Source: JBBITI01 sp963735055
GTDB lineage: Bacteria > Chloroflexota > Dehalococcoidia > Dehalococcoidales > UBA2162
Direction: 5' to 3'
Length of the DNA: 64,000 nt
Assembly: GCA_963735055.1 (NCBI GenBank)
Contig: CAVTJN010000003.1
Span: 1 to 64,000, forward strand
A program made the position numbers and the translations under genes. Shown here piece by piece: positions 1-9,244 of this stretch; positions within the stretch are counted from its first letter, which is position 1; each line of letters starts with the position of its first letter. A model generated the notes under the pieces. That model had not been told where the DNA came from. It was given only the letters and a program-made list of their open reading frames with translations, and made no database searches.

Positions 1-363
1 CATCGGAACCCTGGCAGTCGTAGCCCTGGTGGCAGCCTGCGCTGCACCTGCAGCGGAATCGCCGGCACCTCCGCATCGAGGAGGAACGTATGGAGACGAT
101 GCAATGCTCGTCGGGATGCTCATCAACCAGTACTGGACGAACGGCGGGGTGGTCCCCGATTACCTGTACGACCAGGTCAACTCCATTCAGAAGGCCAAAC
201 AGGACTTGCTTAACCTTGAAGGACGAAGATTTGCGCGACGCACATGCTCATCGCCCAATACGTGATGTCGGGCCAGGAAGTCCCGGACTGTCGAGTACGA
301 ACTTGCACAGTCGCTCGAGCAAGCCCGACAGGAGATCCTCAAGGGTGTTGGCCTGGCAGACTG
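1..363 (+). pseudogene. Lipoprotein fragment, runs off the left edge, frameshifted
   Basis: The first bases read in frame 2 as a hydrophobic signal segment ending in a lipobox-like LVAAC, followed by an Ala/Pro linker and a helical domain (MLINQYWTNGG, then a Gln/Lys-rich stretch). The frame then breaks near 220-240. Continuation in other frames gives DAHMLIAQYVMSGQEVP and, at the end, LAQSLEQARQEILKGVGLAD followed by a stop at 361-363, so at least two indels separate the parts. The start codon lies outside the window. I infer a secreted, lipid-anchored small protein and do not recognise its family. Confidence 0.45.
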
Positions 364-438
364 AATGCGATCATACGACGCCAAATCCGTGCTCGGAGCA
401 GACGATAAGAGACTCAGGGTCCGTATCGAGAGCCGGGC

Positions 439-474
439 GACAGGGAGTTCTCGCACAAATGGGAACTCCCTGTC
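439..474 (+). terminator. Hairpin terminator after the lipoprotein
   Basis: A perfect 12-bp stem (439-450 with 463-474) with a 12-nt loop is followed by a T-rich stretch. It sits 75 bases after the lipoprotein stop and is best read as its transcription terminator. Confidence 0.6.
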
Positions 475-810
475 TTGCTTCGTTGGAGCTGGCGTAGGTG
501 CCACCAACTCCGACCACTGTGCCTGTCCCTTCGTGTCGTCTGAGACTCCATGGACCGAAAGGCTTTCAGTTTTCCAATCACTCATCGACTCCCCGGATTG
601 TGTGACAGTGCCTGGTTCTCCCTATGTCAGCGTCTGACTGTTGTGGGACCCGAGGGATCGACCAATCGTCAGTCGGGACGTTGCGAGAATCTCGGAGACC
701 GGCGAGGCTTCTCCGGCGTTTTTGACATGTTGCTGACACGGCCACCTACCGCGAAATTGCAGAGCCGACGTGGTGTTATAGTTGGGGTACAGTCAAGGTG
801 GAGAGAGCCA
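475..810. other. Intergenic, nothing recognised
   Basis: Open frames cross this stretch but none has coding character or a family match. It separates the lipoprotein terminator from the zinc-ribbon gene. Confidence 0.4.
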
Positions 811-1207
811 ATGCCGTGTCGCTACTGTCCGCGATGTGGTGGTGAGTTCCAGAACTGGGCGCAGGTGTGCCCCGACTGCAATGCAACTCTGGTGGACGCG
901 TTACCAAAGCACCTTCCGCCCGAACCCAAGCCAAGTGCCAGATCACGTCAAGATCCGCTGGTGCTCGTTGCCACTGCCCAGAGTGAACCGCTTGCTGCAA
1001 TGTGGGCGGGAATTCTCGAAACGCGGGGCATCCGCTCTGTGGTCAAGAGCCGGGACCTCAGGGCGGCGATGTACGTGCCCGTCCCTGCTTTCCGTGAGCG
1101 ATATTCATGTTCTGGCTTCGCAGTCAGAAAAGGCGAGAGAGGTATTGGCGCCTTTCCTAGAAGGCGAGCAGTCGTCCGGTCACGGGAACGCTGGGAAACT
1201 GGAATAG
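811..1207 (+). CDS. Zinc-ribbon plus DUF2007-like protein, one frameshift
   Basis: Starting at ATG 811 the protein opens with a CxxC...CxxC ribbon (CRYCPRCGGEFQNW, then CPDCNATLVD). After a Pro-rich linker comes a segment resembling the DUF2007 'putative signal transducing' domain (VLVATAQSEPLAAMWAGILE, RGIRSVVKS). The frame breaks near 1080; the neighbouring frame continues with LSVSDIHVLASQSEKAREVL and ends at 1207, which is the expected end of that domain. The role of such proteins is unknown; zinc binding is inferred from the four cysteines. The shift may be a sequencing error or real decay. Confidence 0.6.
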
Positions 1208-1368
1208 CACTCGCACCAACCTTGTGATGCGCTCTGTGTCCCCATTCGATCTTGACATGTCCCAATGTAGTATTCTGTTACGGAAAGTCGAGGCCCAGAG
1301 CTGCATGCGGCTACCGCTAGACGGTTTGCTTGAGACTGGCGATCTGACTACGAAGCACTCCTCGGGTT

Positions 1369-2303
1369 TTACTTCAGAATGTCCTGATACGTGCTCCACA
1401 GATCCTTGGCGTTTTGGGCTGGGAAGTGAACGAAGTGGCAATTCAAGCAGATGCTATTGCCGACGGCTCCGGCAAGATTTGCCACCACCGTACAGTGGGC
1501 GGATTCGCTGCCAACGCCGTACCGATCTGGGCAATCAAAGCCTTGCTGTCGGCGTCGACATAGTACTTGCGTGGAATTTCCTGCTTGCTGACGGGATCCG
1601 CGTGGCACTGCTTGCAGCCGTCAGCGGCCATGGTATCGAACTGGCTGCGGAACGACTGGAAGGTCTGGCGAGCTTGGTCCACTTTACCGGCCTGCAAGGC
1701 GCCCAGCATTCCTTCGTAGCTTCCCGCCATGGCAGTCTTGTATTCTACCCAGGCCAACTCTCTACCACTAACCGGGTCCGTCAATCTAATGGTGTCGAAA
1801 TCCCGCCAGTGGTATTTCTGCTGCGTCTTAACCAGGTAGAGCAAATGGCAGTCGGCACAGACCTGCCCCACAGCGGCCATTGCCGGACCAATCTGGGCCG
1901 GGTTCCCGGAATCGATAGCTTTGCCTAGAGCGGTCACCGTGTCCATCTTGAAGCGGCTGGTCCACTCCGGCACCATCGTGGACATCTTGGTGTACAGGGT
2001 CTGGAAGGCCGCGAAATTGGCCTTCACGCCAGCCATGTCCTGCCCCTGCAGGGCGCCGCCGATGGCTCCAAACGGGCCGGCAACATTGAACATTTCGATA
2101 AGATATACGGGTGCTTGCGCCGTGGGGGGAAAGTACTGGTCCAGAGATGCCGGCGGCGGGCCGGCAATTGCCTTGAGGGTGGCCAGAGTGTCGGAATCCA
2201 CACTCGCCGACTTGTTGGAAGTGCAGCTCGCCATCAGAATCAAGAGAACGCTTCCACCGAGCGCTAGGCACGCTGCCACGGATAGTCTTTTCAAAGTGTC
2301 CAC
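1369..2303 (-). CDS. Multiheme c-type cytochrome lipoprotein, one frameshift
   Basis: The N-terminus has a signal peptide ending in a lipobox (LMASC, about residue 27), so the protein is probably anchored outside the membrane. Two heme motifs are in frame, CADCH and CKQCH. The reading frame appears to end early near 1490. Shifting frame there gives a natural ending with a third motif (GNSICLNCHFVHFPAQNAKD) and a stop at 1369, so the intact protein is a triheme cytochrome of about 310 residues. It probably carries electrons in an extracytoplasmic respiratory step; no partner reductase lies next to it. Confidence 0.7.
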
Positions 2304-2446
2304 CTCTCCTTGAAAATCAGTGATTCACAAGTTCGATACGATACTCTTCGTTAGTCTTGCGGCGCAGTCTGCACCGAGTGCCGCGATCGAGTTCGCAAAG
2401 CTGCGGTTGCTACTCACCGTGTATGTCTGGCGAAATCCCAGGCGGG

Positions 2447-2734
2447 CTATTTCAATTCCTCATAAAACCAAACTTCTGCCTTACCCGACATAAGTGGTTC
2501 CATTTTCTGAAAGAACGTCTTGAAGTGTTCGGTCGACATGTGATATTTGAGTGCCTCATCGTTTTCGTATGTTTCGAACACAAAGAACTTGCATGAGTCC
2601 TTTACTGAGCGATACAGGGAATAAGCAATGGCTCCGGGATCATTAAGCACTTTGGGCCGAAGACGGAGGAATTCTTCTTCAAATTGTGACTGTTTTCCCT
2701 CTCCAACCTGGAAATACGCGGCTATCACTACCAT
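2447..2734 (-). CDS. Antibiotic biosynthesis monooxygenase (ABM) domain protein
   Basis: A 95-residue protein with the layout of a single ABM/dimeric alpha-beta barrel domain: an N-terminal strand (MVVIAAYFQV), a helix with Glu/Arg, the SLYRSVKDSCKFFVFETYEN strands, a His in KYHMSTEHFKTFF, and a final EVWFYEEL strand. Family members act on quinones, heme or reactive small molecules, or merely dimerise; the substrate here is unknown. Full length for the family. It stands alone, in the same direction as the cytochrome gene downstream. Confidence 0.75.
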   Translation of the reverse strand: MVVIAAYFQVGEGKQSQFEEEFLRLRPKVLNDPGAIAYSLYRSVKDSCKFFVFETYENDEALKYHMSTEHFKTFFQKMEPLMSGKAEVWFYEELK

Positions 2735-4248
2735 GGCGACCTTATCTCCCGGAAACGCGCACTTCTAGTCCCTTGTTGAAACCACGCGTCCTACTTCTTC
2801 AGCTATCTTCGCTTCCAAATCTCTTGAGGCTTGCCTTGACAGTGGGGCCCATTGATAAACCAGCGTCTCCCTCTGGTTCCAATGTACCGGATGCCGAAAA
2901 CGCATCCTTATGAATCAATCGCAGATGTGATTGCATACCCATGCTATTGGATGCCAGGAGCCGTGTCTATGGGTACCCACACCCAATTATCCCGGGTAGG
3001 TGTACACCTTTTTACCCCTAACCTGAGCGGCAGGAGGCGGTTGGACAAGTCGCCATTGTTCAGCGACACAAAACAGTCTCTTAGTTGCCCGGGGAACGAG
3101 ACGTCACGTTGCGCCGCCGCGACGCCACACCAAGTGGTACGAATATCGAGATAGCTGCAGGCAATAGACCCTTCGGTCCCATTTGCCTCGGTCAGGAACC
3201 CTCTTCGGCCGGTAGGCCGACCCCAGGGTCAGATTCTGTTCGCCAATCGGACAAAACGCGTCAATAAGGCCGCGTTAAGAAGTTGACTGCCGCACATATC
3301 AGCCGCATAAGCGCGAAATCACGCGCAGATAGCGGCTCTATGACGGCCAAATAAGGGCCATTGTCGAGCCTGTAAGCGGGACCGTGCTCAGAAATGGTTT
3401 TAGAAAATGCATTTTCGAGCCTGACAGGACCTCTTAGTGGCCATCATTTTCCCGTTATTCGAGAACCCTTGTCCGCCCCCTTCCCGCCGGACGAACCCAC
3501 CGGCACGCCGTATCCCCGGAGAAGAGATGTTAATTGTTATTGATGGTAGTGCATCGGTCGCCAAACGCCGACACTGCCGAGCCCACAGGCGTAATCAACT
3601 CAGTGATTGCGAGCATTCTCACTAGAACGAGCCTGACGGGACGCCTTATCGCGCGCTTATCGGCACTTATTGGGGCTTGCCATCTGCCCCTGTTGCCCGT
3701 GCGAACCGCCGGCATGCCGGCTCGAGACATGCCACACGGACTTCCGTAGTGAGTGTCCTCAGTCTTCCGGGCGCACATCGACTTCGGGACATGGGAGATC
3801 CCAACGATTGCGGACCAGCATCACCGGTTCCGATTGACGCCCACCACTTCGTTTCCTGCACATTCCGATGTGTTAGTATCCATGTCCTCACAGGCCGTGC
3901 TGGGATGGGACGAGTACTCCCTAAGCATGGCGACACAGCAAAAGACGCGGGCTCAAGACGGCTTCGACGAGGGGCGATGATGGCGTACTATCGTGGGCAG
4001 CGCAATTCCAGATACTTCCTCGAGCTAAGGAGCAAGCATGTCTATTCCTCGAAATACAGCATGGTCTGCCAACTACCTGGCGCAGAGTCCTTGCCTCTCT
4101 TCCTGTCTCAGCGTGTCCATTCCGACCGGGTTGGCTTCTTCCCTGCCAGCTACGGCTGGCCTTGACCTGCTCATCTCCCGCAGATTTCAAGCGCCGGCCA
4201 GCTGCAGCGAGACTCGAAGGAGGGAACAACGCTGACATAGAACCGTCA
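2735..4248. other. 1.5-kb gene-free stretch
   Basis: Several open frames of 60-160 codons occur on both strands, but none shows a domain, a ribosome site with a sensible start, or amino-acid composition like a folded protein. A short imperfect repeat (CGAGCCTGAC-like) occurs three times between 3365 and 3642. I see no tRNA, no known RNA and no origin-like box cluster. Confidence 0.5.
3365..3642 (+). repeat. Three dispersed copies of a CGAGCCTG(A/T) motif
   Basis: CGAGCCTGTAAGCGGGACC at 3365-3383, CGAGCCTGACAGGAC at 3416-3430 and CGAGCCTGACGGGAC at 3628-3642. Copies two and three differ at one base in 15. Function unknown; could be the remains of a longer duplicated element. Confidence 0.35.
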
Positions 4249-4530
4249 TCATCCCATGAGATGAATGAGGTAAAGCAGAAGGGCCGCGTAGATCACGGCG
4301 AAGAGCAGGCTCATGAGAGCACGTGCACTTTTGGTCCTTCTAAAGCTGACGGCCCCGACAATGATGCCGGAGACGGCCAATAGTGCGCTCAGGACCAGGA
4401 ACACCAAGAATATCGCAATATTGGCCGGGCTGCATTTCCCCAAAATGCCGAAGACAGTTAGGGAAGCCAAGATGACCGCTGCAAGCATCGAAAGGACCAA
4501 GGCAACGGTACCCGATCGAGCCCAACTCAT
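4249..4530 (-). CDS. Small integral membrane protein
   Basis: A 93-residue protein with three likely transmembrane helices: about residues 7-29 (VALVLSMLAAVILASLTVF), 38-62 (IAIFLVFLVLSALLAVSGII) and 73-92 (SLLFAVIYAALLLYLIHLMG), with a basic cytoplasmic loop FRRTKSAR between the second and third. The pattern resembles short DUF4190-type membrane proteins, but I cannot assign the family. No operon partner is visible. Confidence 0.55.
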   Translation of the reverse strand: MSWARSGTVALVLSMLAAVILASLTVFGILGKCSPANIAIFLVFLVLSALLAVSGIIVGAVSFRRTKSARALMSLLFAVIYAALLLYLIHLMG

Positions 4531-5062
4531 CCAGCAACGTCTTCTGGGAGCGGAAGCGAGTCGAATTTCTGCGTGTCAGTCCTGATCTGAGTCGAAGGAC
4601 CCAAGGAGTTGAGGGGCCGACGGAGTATCAAGATATACTCCGTCTTCCCCCGTCTCCACACTCTGTCGCGCTTGGACTGACCTGAGGACCCCACATTAGT
4701 GCCCGTCCTACCCGCTTCCATCGATCATCCCTCCAGTTTCCAGACCCTCTCTCCGATCCACCAACCTTCCTATCGGTTTCGAGCTCAAAACGAGATTACC
4801 CATCATTGGTTCCAACACTAGGGTACGAAGTGACTCGCGTCAAGATCACCTAATCTCACTCGTCTTGCGTTTTCCACCCCATCTATTGGTACTGGTAGGT
4901 TCCTCCTATTTGCGCCGGCCTCGCTATGATGGTCTCACGATTCGATCCAACGCGGGTCGGAGTACCAAATTGGCTTTGTGTGACCTCAGTAGGCCATCTT
5001 GAGAGTCCTGTGCATCGACCGGTGACAGCTGACACGGCATCCAATTCTGAAATAGTGGTTAC
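4531..5062. other. Intergenic, nothing recognised
   Basis: No supported gene, RNA or repeat seen between the small membrane protein gene and the next lipoprotein gene, both read leftward. Confidence 0.4.
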
Positions 5063-5528
5063 TTACGGGGCAGCAGTCTGCCTAGCCGTGGGCGCAGGCT
5101 GTACGCTTGGAAGTCGCACGTCACGAAACAGACTGGCGGTTTCGTTAAAGGTGTAGTAGGAGATCTCTCCTGTAGCACTTTCCGACGTGACCACCCATTG
5201 TCCTGACTGCATCTCCTGTTCCTGCTGCATATGATTCACTTCAATGAGCCAGTTGCCGGCTCCCACCCTCACAGACCCGACTCTCAGGCTCACTGACTCG
5301 GTCCTAGTCAAGTATCGAGCCTGTCTTGACGATTTCGTAATACTTCGTTCGATCTGTGCTGGAACCAGTGTAATAAATGGAAGACTTCAGCTTGTCCGCA
5401 GCTAACTCAACGACGTTTCCCGCTTCCAGAGTGGGTTTGGGAACCTTGTTACATCCAATGACCGATACTAGTAGCGTGCACAGCGAGGCAAACGCAAGGC
5501 ACTTGACCAATAACCTGGTCGCACTCAT
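5063..5528 (-). CDS. Small lipoprotein of unknown function, one frameshift
   Basis: From an ATG at 5528 the protein starts with a signal peptide and lipobox (LLVSVIGC, Cys at about residue 26). The mature part begins NKVPKPTLEAGNVV and continues to VKTGSILD, where the frame stops at a TAG near 5304. The overlapping frame continues in register (LTRTESVSLRVGSVRVGAGN...) to 5063, so one indel near 5311 divides a single gene of about 154 residues. No family recognised; anchored extracytoplasmic location is inferred from the lipobox. Confidence 0.5.
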
Positions 5529-5845
5529 TGGCCACCACACCCAAACCAGGCCGGACCAAGAAGCATGGGAGGAGCAGGACATCGGGCTAGGCTTAAGACG
5601 AACCAAACGAAGTCTCTTTTCATGCCGCACTGCGCTAGCACGGTCACCTATTGCGCTACGCCATCTTATGGCGAGACGCCGACATTGTGCAAGTTGTTAA
5701 ACATGAGGACAATCTCGCCCGAGAAGCCACGGCGGGAGGTCACAAGATGACGTCGTGTTACCTTGAACAGTGTCCCGCCGCTTCAATAGTCATTCGTGTC
5801 CTTGTTGCAGTCGCAATCTGCACTTACTATAATTCGGCCTGAACC

Positions 5846-6400
5846 GTGATGACTGACATTTACATGGCCCGCAGTGCTGTCCTGGTCGGTTTTCTTCCTA
5901 AGAAGACGGTCAAACGACCCAACTGGTTGAAGAACGAAGAGGTTGAAGAGATCGGCAGCGTCTCCGAGTGCATTTCTGAAGGGCCTGACGATTGGAGGCA
6001 ACGCAACGAGCTAGGTTTCTATGATTCGGAGAGTTCCGCTGTGGGCATTGTCGGCTCGGACAAATCCGAATTCGACATGTACGCTTACAAGCTGTTCCCT
6101 ATGGAATTTGATGGGGGTCAGGCCAGCCGCTTTGACATCCCAGTCCGCCTGGTCGCCGATCTAACTGGCTACAACCTGCTCGGGTACGACGCCTCGAATC
6201 GTTCCGCAGGTTCAAGATTCGAATGTTCTGCCTTGTCCTGTAACGGTGGAGCAAGGGACTTCCCCGTGAACCGCTATTGTCTGTTCGAGGACTTCGACAT
6301 TGCATATGATTCGACCAAGATCATCAGTCAAGGTCACTACGAACCGGGGCCATGGTACATCCTTGAAGTTCACAGGAAGATGCGTTACGAGGTCGTTTGA
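5846..6400 (+). CDS. Hypothetical protein
   Basis: A 184-residue open frame rich in Asp, Glu, Tyr and Phe with protein-like composition. A later ATG at 5864 (MARSAVLVGFLPKK) may be the true start. No signal peptide, membrane segment or recognised motif. Downstream lies another weakly supported frame in the same direction. Confidence 0.4.
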   Translation: MMTDIYMARSAVLVGFLPKKTVKRPNWLKNEEVEEIGSVSECISEGPDDWRQRNELGFYDSESSAVGIVGSDKSEFDMYAYKLFPMEFDGGQASRFDIPVRLVADLTGYNLLGYDASNRSAGSRFECSALSCNGGARDFPVNRYCLFEDFDIAYDSTKIISQGHYEPGPWYILEVHRKMRYEVV

Positions 6401-6442
6401 CAGGGACACTGGACTACAGTCTGTCTGCGTGGATCAGAGACG

Positions 6443-7009
6443 ATGATTGATGGTCTCTCGGTCCCTGACGCCTTGAGAATTCCGGTGGTTATCCAAGGGA
6501 CATGGCTCCCCGGCCCAGCACGCAGGTGGGAAGGGTCAGCGTGCTCCCACTTGCCCATTGTGGCACTCACTTTCCTCCGGTCCGAAGGAGCAGTTCAATG
6601 GTGCCGGAACTCCCAAAGGTCCAATACGATCGAGGTCAGCCTGGCACTCTTTGCTTACGATGAGTCTGGCACCGACGTTCAAGTCAATGCCGGGATCGGG
6701 GGTGGCTATCGAATATGGAGATCAGTACTTCCTTCGACATCGTACAGGCCCATGCTGAAGGACAACTGGCCTACTGAGACCGGGCACGTAACGGTCCTGT
6801 CGACCGTCGCGGGTAACCCCAGAGTTGACTTCTTGGGGTTGTTCCTAGCGGCCTCGGATGTTCGTTTCGAACGAAACCGCATCTGGCACGCTAAGGAATC
6901 ACTACGCACAGGAGCGCCTGAACTGCTGCAGAATTGCCTGTCTCACGGAAGAACAGGCGTATTTCTAGACGACGTCTCAAATGTGCATCACCTGGGCGCC
7001 AGCCCGTAG
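6443..7009 (+). CDS. Hypothetical protein, weak
   Basis: A 188-residue frame whose second half (VLSTVAGNPRVDFLGLFLAA) looks protein-like while the first half does not. There is a competing frame at 6558-6758. It may be a frameshifted gene; I cannot name it. Confidence 0.25.
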   Translation: MIDGLSVPDALRIPVVIQGTWLPGPARRWEGSACSHLPIVALTFLRSEGAVQWCRNSQRSNTIEVSLALFAYDESGTDVQVNAGIGGGYRIWRSVLPSTSYRPMLKDNWPTETGHVTVLSTVAGNPRVDFLGLFLAASDVRFERNRIWHAKESLRTGAPELLQNCLSHGRTGVFLDDVSNVHHLGASP

Positions 7010-7222
7010 GATCCGAGAGTCAAAACACCGGATCAGGTCGACGAGAGAACCTTCGCTGTCGATCAGGCTTGGTCAGGCCGCCGTTTCAGGATACAATGGC
7101 TCTGCACAATTCTGACGTTCAGTTGGCTCATGGTTCCGAACCGCGCCGTTGCACTTGCCTCCATCCGGGCTGTCGGGCTGTGGTACAATGACGTCTCCAC
7201 TTACAATGTCCGGTGGTGCGCG

Positions 7223-7696
7223 TTGAAGCAGGTTGAAAAATCTCTCAGGCTTTCTGCGGGAGGCATAGTCATTGACGGAGGAAGCTTATTGCTTGTCCGC
7301 CACGGCAGTACCGTTCACGGCCAGGATTTCCTGGTTGCGCCGGGAGGTGGCGTGGAGTGGGACGAAAGCGTCACTCATGCAGTCGTCAGGGAGACAAGAG
7401 AGGAAACTGGTCTTGATGTGCACCCTGGAAAGATGCTCTTCGTTGAGGACATGGTCTCTTCGAGAAAGAGAGTCGTCAAGTTCTGGTTTCTGTGTTCAGT
7501 CGTTGGCGGCGAGCTTTCAGTCCGTCGGGAAGCGATAGAAGAAGGGATTATCGAAGCCCACTGGTATGCGAGGAAAGACATCGGCGACCAGACCGTCTAT
7601 CCGACGATCATACTTGATACAGATTGGTCAACCTTCTTCGATGACTCCTGGCAACCAATGTACATTGAGAACAGAGATGCTGATGCCGACTTCTAG
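7223..7696 (+). CDS. NUDIX hydrolase
   Basis: The NUDIX box is complete: GGGVEWDESVTHAVV followed by RETREETGLDV, matching G-x5-E-x7-REUxEExGU, so pyrophosphate-bond cleavage of a nucleoside-diphosphate derivative with Mg2+ is expected. The fold begins at SLRLSAGGIVIDGGSLLLV. The open frame extends up to 7130, but the N-terminal 31 codons there do not look like protein; the TTG at 7223 (KQVEKSLRLSAGG) gives a normal 157-residue length. The substrate cannot be read from sequence. No operon partner. Confidence 0.75.
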   Translation: MKQVEKSLRLSAGGIVIDGGSLLLVRHGSTVHGQDFLVAPGGGVEWDESVTHAVVRETREETGLDVHPGKMLFVEDMVSSRKRVVKFWFLCSVVGGELSVRREAIEEGIIEAHWYARKDIGDQTVYPTIILDTDWSTFFDDSWQPMYIENRDADADF

Positions 7697-7852
7697 TGCC
7701 GTGCTACACGAGTAACAATTCTCGGTTCTGTGCAATCCAAGAGAAAATCCTTCAGATGTTGTCTCCAAAATTATTGTGTCTCAAAGCATATTACCCTACA
7801 ATTTCGGCATCGATATCTTGTTCAGCCAATTATGAAATCAAGGGGAGTTCCG

Positions 7853-8911
7853 ATGAAAAGGCAACAGGACTGGAAGAAACAACTGAAGGCTGATCCAACC
7901 GATTGGCTCCTAGAAGAAGATGACCCCGGGGTTAGATACCTGACGTTACAGGATATAGTCGATGCTGAAGAAAAGGAAATAACAACCGCCAGGAGAAAAG
8001 CCCACCATGAGGGACCGATTGCGGAAATACTGGATAATATGAATACAGAAGGCTTCTGGATAAACCCCAGCCACGTTTACGCCCCTAAATTCCAGGGTAC
8101 GTCATGGTCAATCATCTCACTGGCACAACTGGGTGGATCTGTTGAAGAAGACAAACGTATCGGCGTTGCCTGCTCATACTTACTGGACCATGCTCTATCA
8201 AAGGGAGGTCAGTTTTCCAGTGGTGGGGATGCCTTCAAAACGTTCAACTGCTTTCAAGGTAATATGCTAACCTCATTGATGGACCTTGGCTACAAAGACA
8301 AGAAGCTAGATGCTGCTTACGAGTGGACCGCACGTACAGTTTCCGGAGAGGGCTTACCCGACAAAGTAACCAAAGAAGGGCTAACTATACCAGACAATAA
8401 TTCAGGCAAGCTTTCACCTTTCTCCTACATAACCGGTCCGCTTTTTTCCTGCCGCCGGATGACTCATTGTGCATGGGCGGGAGCAAAAGTCATGCTTGCC
8501 TTTTCCCGTCTACCGGTTGAACGTCGAACAGATCTGATAAAGCGAGCGATCCAGGCCGGTGTAGGATATTTCTTTAACTCCGATCCCGCCACGGCGAGCT
8601 TCCCCGGCGAGACGGCACCAAGTCCTGACCGCCGTTGGTGGAAATTCCATTTCCCTGTTGTCGGTATGGATCTCCTTCAAGTAGCGGAGGCATTAACCGC
8701 TTTAGGTTACGGCGGGGACCCTCGACTGACAAATACCCTGGAACTCATAAGAAACAAACAGGATGAAGATGGCAGATGGCTGTTAGAGAAGAATTTCGGT
8801 TATTGGCACAAATGGTGGGTTAGTTTTGGCACAACAAACAAGCCCAACAAGTGGGTAACCTTGAGAGCACTTAGAGTACTGAAACAGGCTGAACTGAAGA
8901 ATACTGGATGA
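7853..8911 (+). CDS. Alpha-alpha toroid (prenyltransferase/squalene-cyclase repeat) family protein
   Basis: The start at ATG 7853 follows an AGGGGAG ribosome site at 6-7 bases and gives 352 residues. The protein is helix-rich, with W/G/F repeats typical of the terpenoid-cyclase toroid fold; the clearest is the QW-like motif QDEDGRWLLEKN near residue 305. Related repeats are GFWINPSHVYAPKFQGTSW (about 65-85) and GGQFSSGGDAFKTFNCFQG. No DxDD cyclase motif was seen, so enzymatic cyclisation is not claimed. Its base composition is less GC-rich than that of most genes here, consistent with transfer. Confidence 0.55.
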   Translation: MKRQQDWKKQLKADPTDWLLEEDDPGVRYLTLQDIVDAEEKEITTARRKAHHEGPIAEILDNMNTEGFWINPSHVYAPKFQGTSWSIISLAQLGGSVEEDKRIGVACSYLLDHALSKGGQFSSGGDAFKTFNCFQGNMLTSLMDLGYKDKKLDAAYEWTARTVSGEGLPDKVTKEGLTIPDNNSGKLSPFSYITGPLFSCRRMTHCAWAGAKVMLAFSRLPVERRTDLIKRAIQAGVGYFFNSDPATASFPGETAPSPDRRWWKFHFPVVGMDLLQVAEALTALGYGGDPRLTNTLELIRNKQDEDGRWLLEKNFGYWHKWWVSFGTTNKPNKWVTLRALRVLKQAELKNTG

Positions 8912-9244
8912 GCATTGGTCACAAAAACTCTGTTTGTTACCTCTGTGGTCTGAACGTCGGCACTCCGATCCATACAGTAGGTTGATTGACAATGGCCCGA
9001 CAGTGGTAGTACAAATGAGAAACTCTGGTGCGGTGGGAGCAAGAACACCGTTGTTTAGCCGGGGATTCAGACATACGTGGTCGTATATTGCGCCATCAAC
9101 TGGTGCAACGGGGCTTGCTGTGTCTCCAGTTGCGGGAACTCGGTTACTGTGTAGCAGACTCAACTGGCAGCACCCCAAGCCCAAGAGATTGTTCTCTTGG
9201 GCTTTTTCTTTTTCGGGGACTAAGTTCGAAGGAGGAATAACCCT
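8912..9244 (+). promoter_or_regulatory. trpS leader with mutually exclusive hairpins
   Basis: CAACTGG occurs at 9097-9103 and again at 9161-9167, and its complement CCAGTTG lies between them at 9126-9132. Either copy, but not both, could pair with it. An intrinsic terminator follows at 9178-9203, directly before trpS. This layout suits attenuation of tryptophanyl-tRNA synthetase. The canonical T-box sequence is not present, so the mechanism is open. Confidence 0.4.
9178..9203 (+). terminator. Intrinsic terminator ahead of trpS
   Basis: An 11-bp stem (AGCCCAAGAGA with its complement), a TTGT loop and a T-rich tail. It lies 42 bases before the trpS start, so it either ends upstream transcription or attenuates trpS. 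Confidence 0.75.

Noticed and set aside
3677..4165. 162-codon frame in the gene-free stretch
   Set aside because: Composition is not protein-like, there is no ribosome site, and frames on the other strand are as long.
8935..9175. Canonical T-box riboswitch before trpS
   Set aside because: No AGGGTGGNACCGCG-like sequence or AGAA/GGGA stem I motifs were found, so only an unspecific attenuator is proposed.
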